Source: Apteryx mantelli
Taxonomy: Eukaryota; Chordata; Aves; Apterygiformes; Apterygidae
NCBI RefSeq assembly: GCF_036417845.1
Contig: NC_090020.1
Coordinates: 49,894,425-49,958,424 of the forward strand
Direction: 5' to 3'
Length of the DNA stretch: 64,000 nucleotides
Each line of letters starts with the position of its first letter. Position 1 is the first letter of the stretch. The notes under the pieces are model-generated. The model saw nothing but the letters and a program-made list of their open reading frames with translations, was not told where the DNA came from and ran no database searches. The position numbers and the translations under genes were made by a program. Shown piece by piece: positions 27,261-64,000 of the stretch.

Positions 27261-27690
27261 GTGACACGTCACAACAAGCAGGCATTTTCTGCATTAGGTC
27301 ACATAATGCTTATCAGAGGAGCAGTGTGCTCCCAGAAACACAGAGTTACACTGGAGAAGGGCCCACCACTCAGAAAATGCCATCTGGTGGGGATTCATCG
27401 ACCAAAGGTGCACATTCCCCGACAACTGCCCAGTTCTGGGCCTTTTGCTGCAGAACTCTGCTTGCCAGGTGCATTTGGCCAACACTTCACCAAGCAAGTC
27501 AGCCAGCTGAATTTGGGAGGAGTGATCAGGAAAGACCACTACAAGTTCATAAAACACCAGCACACAAACACAAAAGGTGAGGAAGTGGCCAGATGAGCAA
27601 GACCAGTCTGATATTAGCATTAGATCTCCTTCTTCAGGGTATGCATCCCAGAAATCCTCTAATAACTCTCTAAAACACACTCATGATGAC
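27261..27690. other. Unassigned GC-richer block with open frames on both strands
   Basis: A minus-strand open frame of 128 codons (27294-27680) overlaps a plus-strand frame of 111 codons (27261-27596). The block is more GC-rich than its flanks. Neither translation shows a domain, repeat or signature I recognise, and no splice sites or poly-A signal frame either. It could be a decayed retroelement or retrocopy, a conserved non-coding element or chance. Confidence 0.3.
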
Positions 27691-28409
27691 TTAAGTCTAT
27701 ATTTAGGTGTTGACAGGTTTGGACTGTTTGATAATTGTTTTAAGTAACTTTAAACCTAGATTTTATGAGGCTTGTTTTGCAAGCAGACAGAAGACAGTCT
27801 TTCAAAGAGTTTTTCCTGTGTTTTACTGGTATTGCTCTTCTACTGGAGCTTCCTAAGGAAAAAGGTATAATTGCACTGTCTGTATTTACTTTTTCCAGTC
27901 CCCATCTTCTTCCATAATAGCTTTTGAAACTGGCTCACAAGTTCAAGCAAATCTATCAAAAGGGCAAGGACTCTGAAAACATGAAGCCTGTGGTTGTAAG
28001 AAGAGGCCTAAATGAATGTTCCTTTAGGAAAAGGGTTGTAGTTTTTGCTCAGCTGTCTGGCAAAGCCAAATCAACCTCCTTCCCCCACTCATGACACAGC
28101 ACATGATGTTTTTTGTCCAGTCAGCACTTAATGGATATGAAAAGGAACGTGAGGTGTTGAAGAGTGGTGAAAGTCATAAGGAGCATAACAGAGATTGAGA
28201 TGGTGGTATATTGGCATTTGCCATACAAGTTTGCAGGAAGAAAGGTAGTCTTAGTTAGCTGTTTCCAAAACAACTATTTCTTTTTCTTCTAAGTATTACA
28301 GCCTGAACCTGCTACAGAGCTAACTAATCTCACCCTGTAAACAAAAGAAAGATATCTATATAGCTGGTGTGGTTATGGCTGTGCCTGTTCTCTCTCCCTG
28401 CCACACATC

Positions 28410-28430
28410 TTTTTTTTTTTTTTTTTTTTT
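28410..28430 (+). repeat. Poly-T tract (21 T)
   Basis: A pure T run followed by AAATAG. Confidence 0.9.
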
Positions 28431-29547
28431 AAATAGACAGTTCTGTTTTTACAACATTCAAAGACAGTATGACTTTAAAACCAAACTGCTGTTCTGAAAT
28501 AAGATATTGATTTGCAAATGCAGATGAAAATCAAAATAAACTATATCTTCTCTTGGATACTGTTACTGACTGAGCCCACTGGATAACTCTAGATAACTTA
28601 AGCACTCACTAAACATTTCAAGAAGGGACTACCCGTCCTAAAAGGGGAAGGATGACAAGCAGAGACATACAGCTGAAGCTGCTGCTGTTGCTCAGCAATG
28701 GCTTGCCACCCCCACTGGAGGCGCTCTAGTGTACAGCACCAAGAAATACAGTTACACTGTTAACCGTCTGTATGGCTGCAAAGGAGATATTTCTGTGCAG
28801 CTTACCACGATTAACAGAGTAGCCTCAGTAAAGCTTAGAACATACATTAAGAAGTCGGTTTTATTTGTCTGACTGTTGCTCCCCAACCCTCTTCAGCTTC
28901 TCCAAATTCCTTTAATCTAGGCTAAAGCTTAGATATGCGAATAACTTGTTTGCTGAGTTTTAGTTTATAAGCTAATTTTCACCTAAACTTAGAACTAGAA
29001 AGCAAATTTAGAAGACTTAACAAAATCAGTTCATTGTGAATATATTCACTTCAAAAAGTTAGACCATTAGAAAATGAATAATATCAGAGCCTCCAAGTGA
29101 CGTTTAATATAATAAGGATACGTTGGTCTACTTATAAAAGGTTCAGTAACACTATCTACCCATGTAGTATCAAGAACTATTGTATTTAGCTCCAACATCA
29201 GAGTCCATCAAAACACACACTGGCTTAAATATAGGCTAGTTCTTCAAACATACAGCTTTACAGGGACTTGTCCACTTCAGCTAGGCATTTACAGTATTTA
29301 TTTTGGCTTTTTAAAGTTTTCTTTAACTTATCTTGTTGACTAATTCAACACACACATGTATTTTACATAATTATAAACCAGAACTTAAATAGATGTTATT
29401 ATTAGAACAGTTACCACTTTCTAGCACCAGAAACATGGAGAAACAAGGTTTTACTGTATTCCCAAATTAAAATGGCAAAAAACTTTCTCCTGGTATGTCA
29501 AGCCTCTTAACTTTTATACATATAAAAATCACAAACATTAAGTTACC

Positions 29548-29592
29548 AGGTTCCTAGTAGAAACATGGACTAAGGTTCCTAGTAGAAACATG
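29548..29592 (+). repeat. 20-bp direct repeat, 25-bp period
   Basis: The 20-mer aggttcctagtagaaacatg occurs at 29548-29567 and again without change at 29573-29592. The exact match suggests a recent tandem duplication. Confidence 0.95.
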
Positions 29593-31489
29593 ATTCTAGA
29601 AAACAAAGTGGGGAGAGAACAAAAATAAACAAATTCAAAATAGAACAGAGGCCTTCCACATTCTATTCATATCAGAAAGTATCTTTGCTTTTCCAGACAC
29701 ACCAAAACTATAAAAAAAAAAGACTGACAATATCATCATAAAATGAAGACATCAAAGGCAAGTAAAGGAAAACAATCTACTTCTTTCATTATTATATCTC
29801 AAAACAGAACCAAATGAATAAAAATTCTAAAAGGGGTTGCATAATAATCTTACCTTCTCCCAAAAAGAAGGGTTCTTTAATTTACTTTAAATGTCCTATG
29901 AAAGAATTACTATGTATAGGATCAGTCTGACCTGGGAGAAAAAAAAGGGCAATAGAAGCAATAAGATTTAATTAAACCAGAAAAAAAATCTTAAGGAAAA
30001 AATAATAATGTTTAAAACTACCTTTTTTTTTTTTATACAAAGACTACTTACTACTGGTAAGATCATTGCCAAAAGCTTCTTCTTTAACTCTAGTTGCTAG
30101 ACTTCTTATTTTCATCCTCAGCCACATAAGTTCTTACAGTGATCAAATAAGTCTTCAGGAATTAATTTTTTCCCCCTACTCTAGAACATAGTCTGAAACA
30201 ACCTACTGTAGCCTCTATAAGCAATAGTTGCACACTTTCATCTTCAAAACACCAAGGGGTATCACGTAAGAGAGAAATAAAAGGCTTACTTGAATCTCAG
30301 TTCATACTTTCCCTAGCTAAACACTGAGAAAGTTATACTAACAGGGATGCCATGCTTATAAAGCAGGCAAGGTCTACACCCTCCAGCTGCTGTTAGAGAG
30401 AATTAATGCTTCCAATAAGCCAAGAGTAATTTAGAGGCAGACCAAAATCAGTAGGAGAAAGAGAAGCGTGAACTTCTCTCAGCTGTCCTGATGGATGTTA
30501 ACTTTGAAGCCTCATTATAACCATTTAAATGCCAATGTTTTAATTGCTTCTTTGATCTGTTCAGCAAAACTTTCAGCTAATGTACTGATTCAGTGTGGCT
30601 CCTTAGATGTTCCGATCCTGTACAGATATTCTGTCTAGACAAGGCAATAATTTGTAAAAAGAGTTTAGTTTATTGTACTCTATATCAGGTTTCTGGATAG
30701 CCTTGAATCATAGTTGCCCAGTTCTCAGTTTTAATGTTCAATTTAATTAAACTCATGTAGTTAATTAAAGTAAATTTATGTACACACTTATACCAGTTGA
30801 AGCTGTTTTATTTCATTTTAGCTTGCAAATAATCATTTATGTTAAACCAAGGTATGTATGTACTTTATAAGGGGTTGCATAAATAATTTAACAAGTTTCT
30901 AAATAAATTATTGAAAAAAACAGTGCTTAGTTGGCCAAATTTAACCAAATTATTTAATTAGCCACTATCATTCTTGTATGGATGGTTTCTTCCTTTTTGC
31001 CTGTCTCCATGCCCATGTTTAACAGATCTGCCTGTTTGAAGTATTTCCAGAATAAGGACATTTAAACTTAACAAAAACTTGTATTTTACGGTGATATAAT
31101 TATCTACACTTGAAACTATTTAGAAGTAACTACTTCTGATCAGTTCTATGCGAAGACAAGACCTAAGCAAGCAGCACATTTAAACTGATTTATAACAAAA
31201 GAGTACTCTAACAGAAGTCCGCAAGCTAAACAGATAAGAAGTTTACCACTATTTTTTTCTTCCTATAAACATGAACTGAACCTTTCTTTTTTTACTTTTT
31301 GAAACAGAAATGACACAATTCTAGTTTATCCATTGCCTCCTTGCTCTTACTGTCTATGCTTTAACAGATCCCTTAGCAATTTCTAGAAAAGCAAAGATTT
31401 TTGTCACCTTTGTTTTCTGCCAAATCTTAATCTCCCTAATCCTCAGCATTGTGCAGCTGGCTGGTTGATGGGGCCCAAGTAGGGAGGGG

Positions 31490-31529
31490 AGGTAAGTGAG
31501 AAGGGGGTGGAGGAGGTAAGTGAGAAGGG
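31490..31529 (+). repeat. 16-bp direct repeat in a purine-rich tract
   Basis: The 16-mer aggtaagtgagaaggg occurs at 31490-31505 and 31514-31529, period 24. The core resembles a splice donor, but no exon is visible, so I read it only as a small tandem duplication. Confidence 0.9.
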
Positions 31530-34500
31530 TGTGGTAGATAAAAGACCTCGGAGGAGGGAAGGAGAAAGCAAGAAAGATGTAGTATTTAAGTGACAGAATA
31601 ATGATTGCTTTACCTGTGTAAGTTGCTATTGTTTCCTCAATAAACATTTTAAATGTAGGAGAGAGAAGGCAAAAGGAAATAGAGTAACAGTAGGGATGCA
31701 ATGAGAGTGGAAAGGAGGCAAGGTAGGCTATGCATGCTACATGTCAGCTCTTCTGAGGAGGAAAAAAAATCCCTGTTGTATTATACCTAGTATGGTGGTC
31801 TTTGAGCTTTTCAGGAAATGTTGTGAAATTAATTGAAGAGTAAAAGGAGAGAAATGGAAGTGGTAGGTGGGGTGAGTGGGTTGTTTGGAAAAGAGAATAA
31901 GAAAAGAGGGGAGAAATCAATACATGGTTTAGTACCTGGTTAAATGGTAGGGATATTTGACGTGTATTTCTTGCTTCAAAAAAGGCTGCTTGATTCAGTA
32001 TTTAAGGCTTCCCTACTTCAAAAAGAAAAAGCTTCTTTGCCCAGAAGAGCTTCTAAATGTTAAAAACGGAGCAAGGGAAAAATGTCTCCTTTAATCTAAA
32101 TATACTGTGACAAATGTGAATCACCACTAGTCAAAATGAGATGTTAAGATCAACAACCTGAAGATCTAGACTTTAAAATGGACTGTGTTAAATGCATAAC
32201 CGTGCACCTATCTTGGGCACTAGGCTATGTCTGGTGGAATGTGTATTTTGTTTACAAGCACAAATCCAACTCAAGAACAGCTGGAGGGGTGGGGGTAGGG
32301 GGCTGGTTTGGGGGGGTCTTCTGTTTGTTTCTTTTAAATCAGCAGCACCTTAGGCAAAAGAAATATCCTGATCCAGTTCCCGGAAGCATGCTTAGATGCC
32401 AGAAACCTCTAATACAAACACCAGTTTCAGAAGGTAGATAAAAAAGAAAGCTTATTTCCAAAGGTGATAGCCTTTCTGTGGTAACAAAGAGCTTTGTCTA
32501 ACTTCCCTTAAAATGTTGTGTATTTCATATATTTGTCTCTTGATAGAGACTAAAAGCTACATGTAATAGAAATGAATATTATTTATGGTGTGAAACACTG
32601 GTAAGCTAGGAATGTCATGCATACATTACTATGCCATCTGGGCGAGAAGCAATTGGTTAAAGACGAAACATACACACATTCCGAGGAAAGAGAGCTCCAT
32701 CTCTTTCAGGAACATGGAGAGAGATTTTCAGATATGATTCTGTGGCAATTTCAAATCAGTCTAAATCAAGATTACTGCTACCATCTTACTGCACAAGAAT
32801 AACTGTACATACAAGTGTTTGGTGATCTAGTTCAAAAAGTTAAAGTGGCCAGAACACAATCACTTCTGGACAGGGCTAGTTTTTGGCTGGGAAGGCAGAA
32901 GAGAGGATGGGATCACTGCAGCTCTGACTCCAATTACTTTAAGCCATTGTGGAACCACACCATCAATGGGGGTTTCCAAGGCCGATCAACCTCGAGGAGG
33001 GCCAGGCTGGCAGGTTTTCAAATAACTTAAAAAAAAAAAAAAATCCTCGAAATCCTCAAACTGAAAGGGTCACTTGAGCGAGAGATTGTTGAGGAGGGAA
33101 GCAGGTATGTGGTTTTATGAACTCTATGGAAAGCTACAGAAAGCTGAGAAACTCTGCCAAAAGTATCTAGGTGAGGGAAACTGAAGATGCAAAGATTATT
33201 AAGTAAAATAGAATACAAAATGCAAACTTCTTCCCAATTTGGCATAAGGAGTTTAACCTTATGTCCCACTGAAACAGAGCTTTATTCTGCTTAAATCTTA
33301 AGCTTGCTTAGTACTGGCAATGATTCCAGATGAGGTTAGCAAATGTGAAGCACCTTCTTTTTTTTTAAACACAAATGAAAGGGTACATGCGCGTACTTCC
33401 TGGGAAAACTGCTCTTAGAGACATGTTTAGAAGACTTAGGGCCTAGAGAGCATCTCCTGATTTACAAAGTGTGCCTAGTACTTTTAAGTGCTCTGTTCAG
33501 GAAGCAATTTCTTTTAGTGAACACAGGTTAGCATCTTTGCTACAGATAGAAAGTAGAAAGACGTCTCACAGCTCTAAGTCAATCATGAAACTTTACAAAC
33601 AAGCTAAGGATGTATCCTCTCGATCTTTATTGGAAAGAAGGTAGGTTAACCATATTAATTTGGGTGTGGAAACAATCAGTGTTGAAAGTCTCGGCAGAAA
33701 AGATCATTCATAGCAGGCCATAGCAGCAGATTAGAGTAAAGATTACATGTAAATACCTTCCTGGCAAAGGGGCATTTGTAGCAGGTGCAAGTATGTGTGT
33801 TATTGCTTAATTAATCTAAACAGCATCATGAGTTCCAGAGCGTTCTGGCAACCACAGAGCAGCTCTCCAAGGACCTTTGATATATTGGGTTGGATGTAGC
33901 AGTAAAGAGGATGGAGGTGCTGTGCATCTGCAAAAAGAAGCATATGCCACAACAGGTGATCTTAAAACCTTGACAGTACTGCTGGTAAAGTTCCCAGCAC
34001 ACACTCTGATTACTGATTTATGCTAGTGCTCATGCTGTCACATTTTCACAGCTATTGTTACTTTTAATAGCTAAAATAAGCTATTACAAATATAATTAAT
34101 AGAGTGTATGTAGTCACACCTTCTTACTGTATAGACAATCTTGCAGAATATATCTTTCTTAATGAAGCAAAGGACCTAAACGTTCAGAGGATATCAGCAA
34201 ATTGTGCACATATTTAAAAAATTTGCAGCCTTAACCTGCAACAGAAACTCCAGTTGCAGCATGATCAATGATATTTAAATATAAGAATTGAGCCACAGTA
34301 ACTTTAACTATAGAAAAGACAAAGTAGCAGGGGTCACACAGGATGGAAAATTGTACTTCTCCCCTTGATTCTTTGTCTGAAGGAGTAGATACTTTTGTTA
34401 ATTCCTTTATGTTTAAGCCAACTTACTGGCCTCATGGAACTAGTACTTGACTTTCACTCATCAACAGGATTTTATTACTGCTGTTGATGTTACTACAGAT

Positions 34501-35984
34501 TCAGATTCGATGGGTATCAAAATGAACTTATGTACATGACTCTTAAGCAACAGCCTGGAAAGATCTTTGCTAGCAGGATAAAACTATTTTCTGTATATGA
34601 ATTCTTACAAAGCAGGAGGAAGGAGGGGAATGAAGAAAAGGGAAGGATGAAAAAGCTGCTATATCTCTGTGAATAATTAGGAACTTAAAGAGAGGAAGTT
34701 GGATAGCAAAGATAGAGGAATTTGACTAACATCTGGCCACTTTGTTGACATTTAGCTTTTAGGATGGTTAATGTGAATTGAGTGCATTCTATGGGTAAGC
34801 AAGTGGAATTGCTGGAATTTATTTAGTTTTCTCTTTGTCTAGTTCCCCTTCCTCCTTTCTTTCCTCGGCATTTCTGATATTTCTCTGAACTAGACAAAGT
34901 GTAACAGTTTGTTTTGTAAGAGATATTCTGTAAACAGAAAGGGAGGATAAATTCATGTATTTGCTTTTATTTGCATTTGGGTGTGGCTGCATTTTTGAAG
35001 GTTTTACTAATTCTATGGATAGTATAGATAACGAAGGGGTGAATTATGTAATTGGCATTAAGTAATTATGTAGTATGTATATATCAACCTATAGGAGTTT
35101 TGTAACCAATCTTAAAGAAAACTTAAACTTGTTGTGCAAGTATCCATCTATGGAACTCAAGCTACTCAGCTATATAAGCCTCACCAGCCATATACCTAAT
35201 ACCTGACATGTTTTAGAATCCTTTCCAATTTGTTGCACCTCCTGCTTGACGCAGGTGATAGCTTTATTCTACAATTTCTGTATTAGGTCTATAACTTCTA
35301 GATGAAGAAGGCAGTGGCTTTCTACTGCTTCTTTCCTTAAAATTGGCAAATACAGCAATAAAAAGCCTTCTATCAGGGTGTAAACGATTGTATAGTAAAT
35401 TTAAGTGAGGATCTGAAAACCATCAGTTGGAGCATTAATTTTTGAATGGCAGCAACTTAAGGAAAATTTACTGCATCCTTGGCAAAGTGTTTCAATATTA
35501 ATTACCTTAATTTAAAACGGTTATTTTCCTCCTGACATTCTTGAGTTTAAACTTGACTCTGCTGATGTCGTGGTACCCTTGTCTGTCACAACGAAGGATC
35601 CTCCCTTGAATTGACTTGGGCAAACTTAAGTGCTTCATTAGGGAAGATGATCTAACACAGCCTTTTTGTAGACTTTGAAGCTGTTTTCTTGTCTGAACAC
35701 TTTCTGGTGCTTTTTTTTCTTTCAACTCCAAGGAAAAAGGTTTTTTTCTCTCTTTTCCTGAGATTTTGGGGTGTTCTGCTGCGGTGCTGGAGCCGGGCAC
35801 TAGCCCACGCGCCTTGTCCAGCCGCTGCTGCCCAGGCCCGGCGCCACCCGGGGGGGCGGCGCGGGCCCGCGAGGCTCCCTCGCGCGACGCGCGGCACGAG
35901 CGGGCGGGTCGCGTCCTCCCGCCAGCACGCGCGGCCGCCGCCGCCTCGGCCGCCCGGGAACAGGTAGGCGCCACCAGCAGCGTG

Positions 35985-35992
35985 ATTTGCAT
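35985..35992 (+). promoter_or_regulatory. Octamer motif ATTTGCAT
   Basis: An exact POU/Oct octamer lies within the CpG island towards its upstream side, about 0.6 kb before the likely transcription start. Eight-base matches arise by chance, so function is only possible. Confidence 0.35.
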
Positions 35993-36479
35993 AGGTGTTT
36001 TTTTTCTTTCCTCTAATGAACTTGAGCCAGCTCGCACAAACGGCCCGCTCGCTGAGCACCCTGCACCACTACAGTTAGGTGCGAGGAGGAAGAGCGGCGG
36101 GAGGAAGAACCGCCTCCGGCCGCGGGGCCTCCCTCACGGAGGCCGCTGCCCCGCCAGCAGCGCCCCCGCCTCCCCGAGCGCGCCCCGGCGCCGCCTGCGA
36201 CCGCCCGGGAAGCCCGAGAAGCGCCCTCGCGCTGGCTACCGGGCTCCGATTTTACACAGAAAAAAACCAAATGAGCCAAAAAAACAAAACAAAACCACAG
36301 CCGCAGAGCGGAAACGCGAGGCCCGAGGTTGGCGGTGGCGCCGCTCGGGGTCATGGCGCCCGCCCGGCCCCGCCGCGCCTCACGAGCGGGAGCCGCAGCC
36401 GGCGCGGCGCGGCCCGGCCCTGGCCCCTTCCCCGCACCGGGCGCCCGCCGCTCCGCGCCCCCCCGCGCGGCCCTTCCCA

Positions 36480-36492
36480 CCGCCCCCTGGCG
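36480..36492 (-). promoter_or_regulatory. Candidate CTCF core in the CpG island
   Basis: The minus strand reads CGCCAGGGGGCGG, close to the CTCF core. GC-rich islands give many chance matches, so support is modest. Confidence 0.3.
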
Positions 36493-36538
36493 CGGCGCGG
36501 CCCCGCCCCGCGCCGCGCTCCGTCCCAGGGCGCCGCGC

Positions 36539-36546
36539 TGACATCA
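36539..36546 (+). promoter_or_regulatory. CRE/ATF-like element TGACATCA
   Basis: One base away from the palindromic CRE (TGACGTCA). It lies about 60 bp upstream of the YY1-like motif, a typical distance for a core-promoter activator site. Confidence 0.35.
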
Positions 36547-36589
36547 CGCCCGGGGTTTCCATCCGACCGCGGCGGGGGAGGGGCGGCGG

Positions 36590-36886
36590 CGGCAGCGTGA
36601 TGGCGGCGGTCGGCAGGACTTAAGAAGCGGCGGCGGCGGAGCGGCGCAGCGGCCACTCGGTCCCCCGCGCGCCCCTCCTTGCCCGGTGCGGGGCCCCATT
36701 GTTCGAGCGGGCGAGGGCCACGGCGAGCCGGCCGCGGGGAGCCGGCGGGAGCCGGCGGGCGGAGCGGCGCGGAGCGGCCCAGGCCCTGCGGCGGCCGCGG
36801 GCTGCGGCACGGACCTCCCCGCGGGGCGTAGCGCTGCCTTGGGCCCCGGCGGCCCCGCGGAGACCGGCCCGGGCCGGCGCGCGCAG
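36590..36886 (+). other. CHD1: CHD1 exon 1, non-coding (5' end estimated)
   Basis: The 3' end rests on a strong donor, gcgcag|gtaggc, after 36886. The 5' end is not visible in sequence; I placed it near the YY1-like ATGGCGGC, which in many CpG-island promoters lies just downstream of the start. The exon would carry 5' untranslated sequence only, because the first good in-frame ATG is in exon 2. If the transcript starts upstream of 36600, it contains a seven-codon upstream frame (36600-36623). Another donor-like site after 35963 could mark an alternative first exon. Confidence 0.5.
36600..36623 (+). promoter_or_regulatory. CHD1: Possible short upstream ORF / YY1-like site
   Basis: ATGGCGGCGG starts a seven-codon frame (MAAVGRT, then TAA). 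The same bases match a YY1 element. If it lies in the mature 5' UTR, it could lower CHD1 translation; if the transcript starts downstream, it is only a factor-binding site. Confidence 0.35.
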
Positions 36887-38541
36887 GTAGGCAGCGGCCG
36901 CCATGGCTGCTCTCCCGCTCGCCGGTCCGGAGCTGCGCGGTGGCCGCCGCTTTCGAGGGCGGCTGGGGGCGGGGGCGGCTGGGGCCGCGGAGCGCGGCCG
37001 GGGCCGGGGGAGGCCGGGGCGGATGCGCGGCCCGGGCCCGCTCCCTGTTTTTCGTGGAGGGAGGGAGGGAGCGAGCGAGCTGCGAGGCGGGCGGGCAGCC
37101 GGGGTCGAGTCGCGCTCGCTGGCTCCTGCGGGGGGAGCCCGTGCCGAGCCGGCCGGGAGCGGGAGCGCGGCCCTCGCTCTCCTTCGGCCATGGGGGGCGC
37201 CGGGGGAAGCGAGCGCCGCGGGCAGCGGCGGTGCCGCCAGGGAGCCTCGGCCGGCGGCGGCGCCCGCGCAGGCCGCAGGGCCGGCTCCGGGGGCGGGTGG
37301 CGGCCGCCCCGGCCCGGCCGCCGCGGGGGCGCGCTGGGCAGCGCGGCCGCGGGAGGCGAGGCCGGCGCGGCGCGGGGGCGGCGGAGCGCGCGGGGGCGAC
37401 GGGAGCCCGGGCGCGGCCTCGGCGGGCGGCCGCTGTGCGGGGAGCGCCGCTGCCGCCACCGCCTCGCCGCCCGCCCTCCCGGGTTACGGGGCGCCTTCCT
37501 GCCGCCGGCTCCGCCGCCGCCTTTGTTCGCCGGCCGGAGGGGCCGTGCGAGCCGCCCCGCTCGCTCGCTCGCCCGCGCGCCGCCGGGCCCGGAGCGGCGC
37601 TGCTCTGGCCCGACATCAGGGAGTTTGCGCTTGCACGGCGTTGACGCGGAGCCCAAACTTTCTCCCGGCACGGCTGGTAACTGCAGTGGTCTGGTTTAAG
37701 GTGTTCTCATAGGAAATAACGAACTTTCCGTCTGCGGAATCTTGGCGGTTTGGTATAGTTGAACAGTTTCTTTAAAATGGGACGGCCTTTCTCTTCCTGC
37801 CCCCAGCTGGATGAAGGCATTACGCCTGAATCTGGAAATGCTTCTGATGTGCGTGTTTTGTGCATGAAATACTTTTTACTGATCAAATTTTAGCAGAGCA
37901 CTAATATTCCTAGCTTATACCTATGTCTCTGCAATGGCTGTTTCCTTTTAAAACTTAGGTCTGGTTGTCCTTAAGACTGTACTATGGCAAGAGTCATGCC
38001 ACTAGGTATAGCGCAGACATATCATAAATCATTCTCCTAACCCCAAAATGCTAAAGACAATAGCATTTCTGAAGCTGGTCTATGGGCTACCAAGTAATTT
38101 GCAGCTAGTGGTTTTGCAGAAATTGTCACCTAAATAGCACCTTCGATGAAAAGTTGAAGAAAGGAGCATAATGGGCTGAATTTGGGGACCTGACAGCACC
38201 TGGGCAAAAAGCTAGACAGATCTTTCCTTTTCTACACTTCATATATTTCATTTAGTTCTCTAATTTTTCAATATAGCTAATAAAAAGATCTCTTCTTTTA
38301 AGAAGATTTTTTTTTTCCATAGATAACACAAAAAGGGTGTTGGGGGACAAGAAAATGGTGATAAAACAATCAAACGTGGGCAGATAACATTGAAAGCTAT
38401 TCTTCAGTTAAAAAGAAAATGTCAAATGGGATAGATACCCCCTTTCAGTGTTAGTGTGACAGGCCAGGTTGTTTTTGGTGTCTTTTGGCTGCAACCGTCA
38501 AATATTTCAAATTGTGTTGATGTTTTCCTTTACTACTTCAG
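36887..38541 (+). other. CHD1: CHD1 intron 1
   Basis: GT-AG intron of 1,655 bp; its first 760 bases or so are still CpG island. An ATG with a good Kozak context (gccgccATGG, 36903) sits just after the donor and opens a long GC-rich frame, but the translation is repetitive Gly/Ala/Arg/Pro and I do not regard it as coding. The acceptor is ctacttcag at 38541. Confidence 0.7.
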
Positions 38542-38693
38542 GTAATTTGGGAGAAATCTTGAATACCTGCAGAGAACAATTGAGCAAACACATCACCTGG
38601 AAAACGCACAGAGTACCAGGAAGTGAATTCTTGACATCCACATTGTAACCTGAGTGGACTTTTATTTATCTTTTAAACTTATAAATATTTACA

Positions 38694-64000
<25,307 letters not shown>

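Larger units (their letters stand above)
25386..35760. other. Intergenic DNA upstream of the CHD1 promoter
   Basis: No gene is supported. The stretch holds T20 at 26606-26625, T21 at 28410-28430, an unassigned GC-richer block (27261-27690), two short direct repeats (29548-29592 and 31490-31529) and purine-rich stretches (31470-31570 and 34610-34660). A divergent non-coding RNA from the CpG island is plausible, since CpG-island promoters often fire both ways, but I see no convincing minus-strand exon. Confidence 0.6.
35780..37650. promoter_or_regulatory. CHD1: CpG island, CHD1 promoter region
   Basis: The composition switches abruptly from AT-rich to very GC- and CpG-rich DNA for nearly 2 kb, then back. 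This is the only such island in the window and it lies just upstream of the first CHD1 exons, so it is the likely promoter. No convincing TATA box is seen. Motifs matched by eye include GC boxes (for example 36580-36586), a CRE/ATF-like TGACATCA (36539-36546), YY1-like ATGGCGGC (36600-36607) and a CTCF-like core on the minus strand (36480-36492). Long open frames on both strands here follow from the lack of stop codons in GC-rich DNA and are not genes. The true start site needs transcript data. Confidence 0.9.

Noticed and set aside
31490-31529. Twin AGGTAAGT sites as splice donors
   Set aside because: They are strong donor-like matches, but each is part of a duplicated purine-rich 16-mer and no exon precedes them.
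35507-37712. Many long open frames on both strands (up to 421 codons)
   Set aside because: They lie in the CpG island, where AT-containing stop codons are rare. The translations are repetitive Pro/Ala/Gly/Arg with no domain, and several overlap in different frames.
36903-37712. Frame starting at a strong Kozak ATG (gccgccATGG)
   Set aside because: It begins 16 bases after the best exon 1 donor, is low-complexity, and does not join in frame to any known CHD1 sequence. The bases also match a reverse YY1-like site.

Overview
The window is vertebrate nuclear DNA, almost certainly from a bird. It carries the 5' third of one multi-exon gene, which reads as CHD1 (chromodomain helicase DNA-binding protein 1). 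It also holds three CR1 LINE fragments of the kind found in birds and other reptiles, one of them ending in the avian ATTCTGTG octamer repeats. I see no bacterial-type genes, operons, CRISPR arrays, or long LTR or viral sequence.

Layout. Bases 1-35,760 are an AT-rich intergenic stretch with no gene I can support. It holds a diverged CR1 fragment (2213-2580), a longer 5'-truncated CR1 on the minus strand (6545-7715), a short CR1 3' tail (25290-25385), many homopolymer and microsatellite tracts, and two GC-richer patches of unknown origin. Bases 35,780-37,650 are a strong CpG island, the likely CHD1 promoter. It contains the probable non-coding exon 1, whose best splice donor follows 36886. From 38,542 to 63,090 there are thirteen further exons, numbered 2-14. 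The ATG is at 38694 and the known part of the reading frame is 1,988 nt (662 codons plus 2 nt). Every intron is GT-AG and every junction keeps the frame. The window ends inside intron 14.

The encoded part of CHD1 runs in order: a serine/acidic N-terminal tail with short Gln and Asp tracts, chromodomain 1 (about 268-361) with Tyr294, Trp321 and Trp324 that match the H3K4me-binding aromatic cage, chromodomain 2 (about 386-450), and the first part of the SNF2 ATPase lobe with Walker A (505-512), the DEAH box (613-616) and motif III (640-647). The second helicase lobe, the DNA-binding region and the C-terminus lie beyond the window.

In birds CHD1 is a sex-linked gametolog pair (CHD1Z and CHD1W). 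The frame is intact and recognisable transposon content is low, so I lean towards the Z copy (or a non-degenerate Z/W region), but this is inference. I found no undescribed multi-gene system. The items most worth a second look are a coding-like open frame of unknown origin in CHD1 intron 2, an unusually high number of poly-G tracts (several directly after poly-T), a pure GAT-rich Asp tract in exon 7, and a few candidate regulatory sites.
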